A program made the position numbers and the translations under genes. Below, one piece after another: positions 7,073 to 12,048 of a stretch of DNA of 12,048 nucleotides. The DNA comes from CAYVZZ01 sp964456185 (lineage in GTDB: Bacteria > Pseudomonadota > Gammaproteobacteria > Pseudomonadales > Alcanivoracaceae): NCBI GenBank assembly GCA_964456185.1, contig CAYVZZ010000065.1, positions 1 through 12,048 on the forward strand, read 5' to 3'. Below the pieces are notes generated by a model. It saw nothing but the letters and a program-made list of their open reading frames with translations. It was not told where the DNA came from and ran no database searches. Position 1 is the first letter of the stretch. The number at the start of each line of letters is the position of its first letter.

Positions 7073-7390
7073 GTGCCACATGGCCTGGAAGAAAAGAAGC
7101 AAGCGCTCGATGCAGGTGCTGAATGCCCTGCAATTCTTCAGCAGCTTGCAGCTGTTCGTGGGGCTGACAACGGATTGATGGCAACGGTTATGGAGAGCTA
7201 TCTACGGGAAGAGTTTCCCAGTAGCGAAATCAGGAGCGCCAAAATAAGCTCGCCTCAGGTTGGCCAGTTTGTCGGCTTAGTTCGCAAACTCGATGCGTTG
7301 ATGATCTCAATGGACACACTCTGGTTATCTAGCGTGCTTAGCAACAAGCAACGTGTTGATCCTGCCCCAGTTTTCCGGACACTCCACTAA
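7073..7390 (+). pseudogene. frmR: Relic of FrmR-type (DUF156) formaldehyde-responsive repressor, internally deleted and joined to an IS end
   Basis: From GTG 7073 the frame reads MPHGLEEKKQAL, then DAGAECPAILQQLAAVRGADNGLMATVMESYLREEF. This matches FrmR, about 90 residues in E. coli, except that the first-helix segment with the RVRRIRGQ DNA-contact residues and the following helix turn (about 17 residues) is missing. The join is in frame. Pro2 and the sensor cysteine (Cys18 here, Cys35 in FrmR) remain, but the family's His60 (ESHIRE) is Tyr. After about residue 75 similarity fades. From 7357 the frame enters the left end of the insertion sequence, which supplies the stop codon. It could still be translated but should not bind DNA as FrmR does. 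In other bacteria FrmR represses frmA/adhC, and a broken adhC lies on the other side of the nem operon. Confidence 0.82.
7357..7383 (+). repeat. Left terminal inverted repeat of the IS3-family element
   Basis: Pairs with 8247-8273 over about 26 bases with mismatches at two positions (G/C and T/C). It lies just beyond the orfB stop codon. Confidence 0.85.
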
Positions 7391-8205
7391 GCCACATTTT
7401 GCTGTTCGAACGCCTCAGGGCTGAGATAGCCGAGGCGCGAGTGCAGCCGCTTGCGATTGTAATAGGCTTCGATGTAATCGAACACCTGCGTCTTGGCCTG
7501 CTCCCTGGTGGTGAAGCGCTCCCCGTGGATGGCTTCGACCTTGAGGCTGTGATTCCAGCTTTCCATGGCCGCATTGTCGTAGCAGTCACCCTTCTTGCTC
7601 ATGCTGCACCGCATGCCGTGACTTTTCAGCAATTGCTGATATTCCTTCGAGCAGTATTGGCTTCCCCTGTCCGAGTGCGCGATGGTGCCTTTGGGCGGCT
7701 TGCGCTGCCACAAGGCCATCGTCATGGCGTCACACACCAGGCTGGCCGTCATACGCTCTGACATGGCCCAGCCCACCACTCGACGGGAGAAGAGATCCAG
7801 CACGATCGCGAGGTACAGCCAGCCTTCATCAGTGCCGATATAGGTGATGTCACTCACCCATTTCTGATTGGGTCTGCTTGCCGTAAAATCCTGCTTCAAC
7901 AGGTTGGGAGCCACCGGCAGCCTGTGGTTCGAGTTGGTGGTCGCCTTGAACTTGCGCTTCGCCTTGGCGTACAAGCCTGCCTCACGCATTAAGCGCGCCA
8001 CACGTGCCCGGCCAACCAGCTTGCCTTCGTGACGCAGGTGGATCACCATGCGGGGTGCGCCGATGCGGCTCTTGTGATCCGTATGCAGGCGACGAAGGGT
8101 TTCCGTCAGGGCTTGATCCGCTTGCTCTCGTGCAGAAGGTGTTCTCTGGCGCCATTCGTAGTAGCCACTGCGAGACACAGACAACACACGACACATCAGG
8201 GTCAC
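7387..8205 (-). CDS. IS3-family transposase OrfB (DDE integrase core), N-terminally shortened
   Basis: A 272-residue rve-type DDE transposase. The N-terminal HTH_21 part begins TLMCRVLSVSRSGYYEWRQR. The catalytic core shows the first Asp in WVSDITYIG, the second in HSDRGSQYCS and the Glu in NAAMESWNHSLKVE, with the usual tail YNRKRLHSRLGYLSPEAFEQ. In intact IS3 elements OrfB is made by -1 frameshift from OrfA, which supplies the DNA-binding HTH. Here no OrfA exists: in-frame TAA lies seven codons upstream of GTG 8205. The peptide between that stop and the GTG (QGRYP) still looks like family sequence, so the deletion cut into the orfB start. GTG is only the first available start; there is no good ribosome-binding site. 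The DDE domain itself looks undamaged. Confidence 0.88.
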   Translation of the reverse strand: MTLMCRVLSVSRSGYYEWRQRTPSAREQADQALTETLRRLHTDHKSRIGAPRMVIHLRHEGKLVGRARVARLMREAGLYAKAKRKFKATTNSNHRLPVAPNLLKQDFTASRPNQKWVSDITYIGTDEGWLYLAIVLDLFSRRVVGWAMSERMTASLVCDAMTMALWQRKPPKGTIAHSDRGSQYCSKEYQQLLKSHGMRCSMSKKGDCYDNAAMESWNHSLKVEAIHGERFTTREQAKTQVFDYIEAYYNRKRLHSRLGYLSPEAFEQQNVA

Positions 8206-8220
8206 GGGGTAACGGCCTTG

Positions 8221-8421
8221 TTATAGAGAGTTTAGTCTCTTAGCTGGGTGTCCGGGAAAGTGGGGCAGGATCAAAGGGCTCTTGTCATCGTGTGCCGGAC
8301 AACATGCCATCCATTGATGCGCACCAACACGCCGTACCCGGTCAAGCCGCTTCAGCAACTTATCAATTGGGCTGGTGTGCGCTGGGAAAATGCATACATT
8401 ATAATTCTCACGCGATGTCAT
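8221..8421 (-). pseudogene. N-terminal stub of a CHC2/Toprim-type DNA primase, cut by the IS
   Basis: ATG 8421 has a strong AAGGAGG five bases upstream. The first 49 codons are native and include SPIDKLLKRLDRVRR and a zinc-ribbon start WMACCPAHDDKSP, the N-terminal hallmark of the primase or primase-helicase proteins of P4-like phages and integrative elements, where CPAHDDxSPSL binds zinc. Immediately after KSP the sequence becomes the IS right end, and a further 17 codons are read from it before TAA at 8221. The Toprim and helicase domains, normally several hundred residues, are absent from the window. The gene overlaps the end of the upstream HTH gene by 14 bases, indicating that they were an operon. 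Confidence 0.8.
8247..8273 (-). repeat. Right terminal inverted repeat of the IS3-family element
   Basis: The complement reads TGATCCTGCCCCACTTTCCC and matches the left repeat. It lies inside the interrupted primase frame and adds an artificial tail to it. Confidence 0.85.
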
Positions 8422-8638
8422 GTTGGCCTCCTTCAACGATGAAGTCAGACACATCCTGCCGCGTGTAACGCACCAGCCTTTTACCGATGCGTTGCCATTT
8501 TGGTCCGTTACGTTTCCAGCGCCAGTTGCGCAACGTGCCGACCGATACTTGCAGGATATCGGCCACTTCTTTCTCATCAATAAGTTCGTTCCGCCAGTCG
8601 CGGCTATCTAATCCTGCTGACCTGTTGATCTCTTGCAT
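8408..8638 (-). CDS. AlpA/excisionase-like MerR-type HTH protein
   Basis: A 76-residue protein whose core IDEKEVADILQVSVGTLRNW, then WKRNGPKWQRIGKRLVRYTRQDVSDFI, is the helix_turn_helix_17 (excisionase/AlpA) fold: a short MerR-like HTH followed by a wing with the GPxxxxIGxxxRY pattern. Such proteins act as recombination-directionality factors or as activators of integrase and replication genes in P4-like elements. ATG 8638 follows AAGGAC with a normal gap. It is divergent from the tyrosine recombinase at 9151 and directly upstream of the primase stub. This is the integrase, alpA and primase order of satellite-phage-like elements. The protein looks complete. Confidence 0.83.
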   Translation of the reverse strand: MQEINRSAGLDSRDWRNELIDEKEVADILQVSVGTLRNWRWKRNGPKWQRIGKRLVRYTRQDVSDFIVEGGQHDIA

Positions 8639-9150
8639 AACAACGTCCTTTACCTTTCGTTTACCAGAGGCACCTCCTATCGCGCTCCCATCTCAATGCT
8701 ATAAATGCTTGTGCAACTGACATCGAGAGGAAGCAACCATTACAGCCAGCAATTGACGCCTATCATCTAGGAATTCATTGCGGCCTAGGGGTGCCGCGTC
8801 CCCTGTATTGTCCATGCCTTAGATTTTCGCGTTGTTTCTTAAGTGCCCTTTGAGGGCACTATTCCAATTCAAGTGACAAAATGTGATCACTTTTCGATCA
8901 AACAGTGTGATTTCTGAATTTCAGGTAACGGGAAAGGGAAAAACTGGCCAAAAACGGAGTCACACGCACCGCCCCACTGCCTGGTCCGTTAAATTCAGTG
9001 CCGACGCAGATGATTACCAGAGACGCAGACAGGCCAGCAGAGCGCGTCAGACGCACTCACGAAATTGGCAGAAGAAGGAGAGATGAAGCCGGAAAACGGC
9101 TTTTAGTGCTTGCACAAACGGGCACCGAACGGGCACCAGATAGAAATACT
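8639..9150. promoter_or_regulatory. 512-bp divergent control region between HTH gene and integrase
   Basis: No supportable gene lies here. The region holds a perfect 19-bp dyad AGTGCCCT-TTG-AGGGCACT (8842-8860), a GTGATCAC palindrome (8883-8890) inside a wider AAGTGA...TCACTT inverted pair (8871-8892), a small hairpin AAGCCG-GAAAA-CGGCTT followed by TT (9086-9104), and two direct copies of ACGGGCACC 11 bp apart (9118-9126 and 9129-9137). The GGGCAC core is shared by the dyad and the direct repeats. Such sites are typical of binding by an excisionase or by the arm-binding domain of an integrase; assignment is inference. An attachment core could not be identified. Confidence 0.5.
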
Positions 9151-10431
9151 ATGAACAAATCCACCACCGTATTAGACGCACGCACCGCTCGATCTTTAGC
9201 GAAGGGACAATGGGCCAGCCGAGCTATTTCAGGCACAAGAGGCTCAGGCGTTTTACAAGCTCGAGGGCTATCCAATGGCTCTGTCACCTTCTACTTCAGA
9301 GTAACCACAAGCGCTGGCACCCGCGAGCGTATTCCACTAGGCACCATCCCCTACCGAGCTGCTGTACAGAAAGCGACTGAACTGTCCTGTCGTTACCAAA
9401 GCGGGGAGAGAGACTTATACAGCATACTCAAATCTGAACAAGCGGAAAAAACCAACAAACAACGCGAGAAAGAAGAAAGAACAAAACACACGCTTGGTGC
9501 GCTTCTGTCCGCTTATATTGACCAACTCACACGCGATGGAAAAAGAAGCACCCCAGACGTTCAGCGCAGGATTTCTCTGCACGTCGAACAGGCATGGCCA
9601 AACCTATGGAGCAAACCTGCCGACAAGATCACCACTGATGACCTGATGCAGGTGGTGGCACTACTCACTGAGAATGGCAAGCTATCCACCGCACGCATGA
9701 TACGTTCCTACCTAAAAACTGCCTACAACTGCGCCATCTCAGCACGCTACGATCCTTCAGCGCTGGCTGCGCTAAGGGACTTTCACATCAGCACCAACCC
9801 TGCCACTAACCTGGCAACGGTAAAAGGTAGCCATACGGCAAAAGATCGAGCGCTTTCTCTGGCCGAGCTGCAAGCTTATTGGCGCAGGATCAACCAACTG
9901 TCAGAGCTTGATAGCAACCTGCTGAAGTTCCACCTCCTCACCGGCGGACAACGCATAGAGCAACTCAGTCGTGCCACCCTTGCAGATTACGACAAGGACA
10001 CGCAAACGCTGCGGCTCTTCGACCCCAAGGGTCGCCGGGATGAAGCTCGCGTTCATCTCGTGCCCCTGATACCCGCCGCACTGGCATCCATGCACAAGAT
10101 GCACGGCAATCACCATGTATTCACCGTGACAGCAGGCAAATCAGGTGCAAGCAACGCCGCTCTGCGCAAACGCCTACTCTTGGTCGTCAGCATGATGGCA
10201 AAGGCAGGCGAACTCGAACGCGGCCCTTTCACGTTGGGTGACATCCGCCGAACCGTTGAAACCCGGCTCTCTGCTGCAGGCGTTGGCCAGCTCATTCGCG
10301 GCCACCTACAAAGTCACGGATTAGGCGGTGTTCAAAACCGCCATTACGACAAGCATGATTATTTGGCCGAAAAACGTGGGGCGCTGAACCTGCTTTATCA
10401 GCTTGCCACTGGCGCTACCAGTACCCCTTGA
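9151..10431 (+). CDS. Tyrosine recombinase (phage-type integrase)
   Basis: A 426-residue site-specific recombinase. The N-terminal part (VLQARGLSNGSVTFYFRVT, residues 34-52, then ERIPLG) is the arm-binding fold of phage integrases. A SAM-like core-binding domain follows at about 114-205, and the catalytic domain from about 235. Catalytic residues: Arg268 in TGGQRIEQL, Arg366 in LGDIRRT, His389 in LQSHGLGGV and Tyr399 in NRHYDKHDY. The usual His of the HxLR box is Gly363 here. The frame is open from 8998, but family similarity begins after MNKSTTVLDARTARS, so ATG 9151 was chosen; its ribosome-binding site is weak. It is divergent from the AlpA-like gene and probably excises or integrates the element to which that gene and the primase stub belonged. 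The gene appears intact. Confidence 0.86.
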   Translation: MNKSTTVLDARTARSLAKGQWASRAISGTRGSGVLQARGLSNGSVTFYFRVTTSAGTRERIPLGTIPYRAAVQKATELSCRYQSGERDLYSILKSEQAEKTNKQREKEERTKHTLGALLSAYIDQLTRDGKRSTPDVQRRISLHVEQAWPNLWSKPADKITTDDLMQVVALLTENGKLSTARMIRSYLKTAYNCAISARYDPSALAALRDFHISTNPATNLATVKGSHTAKDRALSLAELQAYWRRINQLSELDSNLLKFHLLTGGQRIEQLSRATLADYDKDTQTLRLFDPKGRRDEARVHLVPLIPAALASMHKMHGNHHVFTVTAGKSGASNAALRKRLLLVVSMMAKAGELERGPFTLGDIRRTVETRLSAAGVGQLIRGHLQSHGLGGVQNRHYDKHDYLAEKRGALNLLYQLATGATSTP

Positions 10432-10513
10432 AACATCAGCAGCACAGCAAGCTCGAACTCGACACTTCGACCCTTGGAACAAAAACCGCTCCTTACCAAA
10501 GTACTATCCTATC

Positions 10514-10536
10514 TGGAAAACAGCGCTGTATTTCCA
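10514..10536. repeat. Inverted repeat downstream of the integrase
   Basis: A perfect 10-bp palindrome ACAGCGCTGT (10520-10529) is flanked by TGGAAA and TTTCCA, with one unpaired base on the right side. It could be a 3' hairpin of the integrase transcript, a protein-binding site or part of an attachment region. No T-run follows. Confidence 0.5.
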
Positions 10537-10718
10537 AAAAGCAGCAAGCCTGCATCCCATGAGCGGAAATGCCAATCAACTTTTCCAAATAGAATAGGGA
10601 AAGCCCCAACCACTTACCGCGCAGGCTGTACCTGCACTCTTTTCCAAAAAAAAAGGGAAATCCCCCTTGCCTTTTCACATGAAAAAAACCGGTTCAATCG
10701 CCCTGGTGCAGAGATAAA

Positions 10719-10753
10719 CTGTATTGACCATACAGCACAGAAAAGCCTACACT
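10719..10753 (+). promoter_or_regulatory. umuD promoter with LexA-box-like dyad
   Basis: CTGTAT-TGACC-ATACAG (10719-10735) has the exact half-sites of the gammaproteobacterial LexA box (CTGTAT...ATACAG), but with a 5-base centre instead of 4. It overlaps a -35 hexamer TTGACC (10724-10729). TACACT (10748-10753) follows as -10 after an 18-bp spacer, placing the transcript start about 26 bases before the umuD ATG. SOS control is expected for umuDC; whether LexA tolerates the extra base here is open. Confidence 0.62.
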
Positions 10754-10785
10754 TGATTTATGTTTCAACAATCAAGATTCAGCCG

Positions 10786-11388
10786 ATGACTCCCCAAAAA
10801 ACGACAACCTCTCACGGCGGCGCACGCAAGGGTGCTGGCCGTAAAGCTGGCACCGGCAGGTACGGTGAGCTCACTCGGCAACTGCGCATTCCTGAAAGTC
10901 AGGTGCCCACTGTCTTGGCTTATCTTGAGGCCTACCGGCAACCCACGCAGTTGCAGGCCCCAGTACCCTTGGCCAAAAATCTCTCTGTCCTCGCCCTGCC
11001 CGCTTTCGCCTCTCAGGTGCCAGCAGGCTTTCCGTCACCGGCAGATGACTACTTGGACGATGCCATCGACCTTAACCACGAACTGGTGATTCAGGGCCAC
11101 GAAGCCGCCACCTTCGTGCTGCGCGTTAGCGGCTGGTCGATGATGAATGCCGGAATCTTCGATGGAGATCGAGTGATTGTGGATCGCGCCCTCAACCCTC
11201 AGCAGAGCGATGTCGTAGTGGCTATTTTGAATGGCGATCTCACCATCAAAAGGTTGGGCAAGGTGGATAACAAGCCTGCCCTGTTGCCAGAAAACCCCCA
11301 CTTCAAACCTATCCTGCTTCACGACGCCGACACGCTGGAAATTTGGGGCGTGGTCACAGGCAGCCTACGTCAATTCCGGCGCGGCTGA
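10786..11388 (+). CDS. umuD: UmuD-like autoproteolytic subunit of DNA polymerase V, long N-terminal arm
   Basis: A 200-residue S24-type protease. The C-terminal domain has the catalytic serine in VSGWSMMNAGIFDGD (Ser118) and lysine in GDLTIKRLGK (Lys155). The cleavage region reads VPAGFPSPADDYLDD, so RecA-stimulated self-cleavage should fall between Ala80 and Gly81, matching Cys24/Gly25 of E. coli UmuD (139 residues). The arm removed by cleavage is thus 80 rather than 24 residues. It begins with a Gly/Arg/Lys-rich stretch (GGARKGAGRKAGTGRYGE, 11-28) followed by LRIPESQVPTVLAYLEAY, seen in other long UmuD proteins and perhaps DNA-contacting. ATG 10786 lies 26 bases after the predicted transcription start. 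The frame is open 104 codons upstream, but that part runs through the promoter and is not coding. umuC follows after 8 bp. Confidence 0.87.
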   Translation: MTPQKTTTSHGGARKGAGRKAGTGRYGELTRQLRIPESQVPTVLAYLEAYRQPTQLQAPVPLAKNLSVLALPAFASQVPAGFPSPADDYLDDAIDLNHELVIQGHEAATFVLRVSGWSMMNAGIFDGDRVIVDRALNPQQSDVVVAILNGDLTIKRLGKVDNKPALLPENPHFKPILLHDADTLEIWGVVTGSLRQFRRG

Positions 11389-11396
11389 GCCACTCC

Positions 11397-12048
11397 ATGC
11401 CACTCATCGCCTTGGTGGATGCCAATAGCTTTTACTGCTCTGCCGAGCGTGTGTTCCGCCCTGACCTAGCCAATACTCCGGTTGTCGTACTGAGCAACAA
11501 CGACGGCTGCGTGGTGGCCAGAAGTCGTGAAGCCAAGGCACTGGGCATTCCCATGGGCATCCCCTGGTACCTGCTAAAAGAAGAAGCCTGGCTACGCCAC
11601 TGGCACATCAAGGCATTCTCCAGCAACTACACGCTCTACGGCGACATGAGCCGTCGCTTCATGACAGTGTTAGCGCAGTTTGTTGCGCCAGAAGATCAAG
11701 AACAGTACAGCATTGACGAATGCTTTTTGGATATCAGTCGCTATCGACTCGACGACATCACCGCCACCGGTCACACCATGCGCCAGCGCGTGCTGCAATG
11801 GACGGGGCTGCCGGTGTGTGTGGGTTTTGGTCGTACCAAGACAGAAGCCAAGCTCGCCAACCACTTAGCCAAGAAGCAGGACACCTGGCGCGGTGTTTGT
11901 GATATGACATCACTCACGCCTCAGCAACTGCAAAACGCCCTCAGCGCCGTACCTGTAGGCGATGTCTGGGGCATAGGCCGAAGACTATCTCGCAAACTGA
12001 CAACTCTCGGCATCACTACCGCCTGGCAATTGCGTAACGCTCCTGCCA
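11397..12048 (+). CDS. umuC: UmuC-like Y-family DNA polymerase V catalytic subunit (3'-partial)
   Basis: The first 217 codons of an error-prone translesion polymerase, normally about 420 residues; the rest lies beyond the window. It opens with LIALVDANSFYCSAERVF (Asp8 is a metal ligand), then SNNDGCVVARSREAKALGI (33-51, nucleotide-binding palm/fingers), and SIDECFLDI with the catalytic Asp107 and Glu108. It continues through GFGRTKTEAKLANHLAKK into the thumb HhH region VGDVWGIGRRLSRKL. No frameshift or stop was seen. ATG 11397 is 8 bases after the umuD stop, so the two are co-transcribed. With cleaved UmuD it forms Pol V, which copies damaged DNA and causes SOS mutagenesis. umuDC-type operons (rulAB, mucAB, impCAB) are often carried by plasmids and integrative elements. 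Confidence 0.92.
   Translation, partial: MPLIALVDANSFYCSAERVFRPDLANTPVVVLSNNDGCVVARSREAKALGIPMGIPWYLLKEEAWLRHWHIKAFSSNYTLYGDMSRRFMTVLAQFVAPEDQEQYSIDECFLDISRYRLDDITATGHTMRQRVLQWTGLPVCVGFGRTKTEAKLANHLAKKQDTWRGVCDMTSLTPQQLQNALSAVPVGDVWGIGRRLSRKLTTLGITTAWQLRNAPA

Larger units (their letters stand above)
7357..8273. mobile_element. IS3-family insertion sequence, internally deleted (orfA missing)
   Basis: The left end TGATCCTGCCCCAGTTTTCC (7357 on) and the complement of the right end (8273 back) TGATCCTGCCCCACTTTCCC form terminal inverted repeats of about 26 bp with two mismatches, with TG...CA termini as in IS3 elements. The element is 917 bp against about 1.2 kb for a complete one. It contains only orfB, on the minus strand. 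Between the right repeat and orfB there are just 35-45 bases, so orfA and the first dozen codons of orfB are gone. Bases flanking the two ends (TGT on the left, AAG on the right) do not match, so there is no target duplication. It cannot make the OrfAB fusion transposase alone but could be moved by a relative. Confidence 0.85.
10432..10785. other. 354-bp gene-free, repeat-rich region between integrase and umuD
   Basis: No gene is supported here. Directly after the integrase there is a near-perfect dyad TGGAAA-ACAGCGCTGT-A-TTTCCA (10514-10536). The TTTCC-AAA motif then recurs at 10531, 10581 and 10640, and the last two are parts of a degenerate direct repeat of about 27 bp (TTTTCCAAA, A-rich stretch, GGGAAA, C-run) spaced 59 bp apart. 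GCAGG-CTGTA-CCTGC (10621-10635) is a further small inverted repeat. The region ends in the umuD promoter. In elements with an outward-reading integrase the attachment site can lie here, but no duplicate copy is in the window to prove it. Confidence 0.45.

Noticed and set aside
8225..8240. AGAGA...TCTCT hairpin just inside the IS right end
   Set aside because: Only five base pairs with a six-base loop; probably part of the IS leader or the deletion scar, with no clear role.
8883..9086. 67-codon plus-strand open frame before the integrase
   Set aside because: Low-complexity basic peptide, no ribosome-binding site and no recognisable fold; it overlaps likely control sites.
9083..9106. Possible 7-codon leader peptide (MKPENGF) before the integrase
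   Set aside because: A purine-rich AAGGAG precedes it, but only two bases from the ATG, too close for normal initiation; the hairpin there is weak.
10474..10785. 104-residue N-terminal extension of UmuD
   Set aside because: It would run through the predicted promoter and LexA-like box and has no family similarity.
1..12048. CRISPR array, tRNA or rRNA genes
   Set aside because: No regularly spaced identical repeats, no cloverleaf-like sequence with a TTCGA-type arm, and no rRNA signature were seen on reading either strand.

Overview
The window looks like an accessory region of a gammaproteobacterium (Pseudomonas/Marinobacter/Halomonas-like by protein character; this is inference, because no rRNA, tRNA or species marker is present). 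It is a patchwork of redox and electrophile-detoxification genes joined, through a damaged insertion sequence, to the end of an integrative element and a mutagenic-polymerase operon.

Left part (1-3637): a 43-codon tail of an unrecognised protein is followed by two minus-strand zinc-free MDR-superfamily reductases (309-1298 and 1444-2457). Their likely regulator is a divergent LysR-type protein (2741-3637). A CCGGA-AAA-TCCGG dyad lies between regulator and reductases.

Middle part (3669-7390): a nemRA-type electrophile-stress module. A TetR/NemR-like repressor (4452-5039) keeps the cysteine and lysine aligned with the E. coli NemR sensing pair. It is followed by an old-yellow-enzyme reductase (5115-6272) and a short-chain dehydrogenase (6269-7012) that overlaps it by 4 bp. 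TAGAC...GGTCTA operators lie in front of nemR and in front of the OYE gene. The first also sits in the promoter of a divergent gene. That gene is a relic of class III alcohol dehydrogenase (glutathione-dependent formaldehyde dehydrogenase, adhC/frmA) with a nonsense codon, a large in-frame deletion and a lost zinc ligand. At the other end of the module is a relic of the formaldehyde-responsive repressor FrmR, which also has an in-frame deletion and then runs into an insertion sequence. Both genes of the formaldehyde pathway are therefore present and both are broken.

Right part (7357-12048): an IS3-family element with both inverted repeats and an OrfB transposase but no orfA and no target duplication. 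Its far end cuts a CHC2-type primase gene after about 49 codons. Upstream of that stub are an AlpA/excisionase-like HTH gene and, divergently, a tyrosine recombinase, as in P4-like integrative elements. After a repeat-rich 354-bp gap comes umuDC-type DNA polymerase V: a UmuD-like autoprotease with a long N-terminal arm under a LexA-box-like dyad, then umuC, which runs off the window.

The broken genes (adhC, frmR, IS orfA, primase) point to repeated deletion. The IS junction looks like the place where two unrelated accessory segments were fused.
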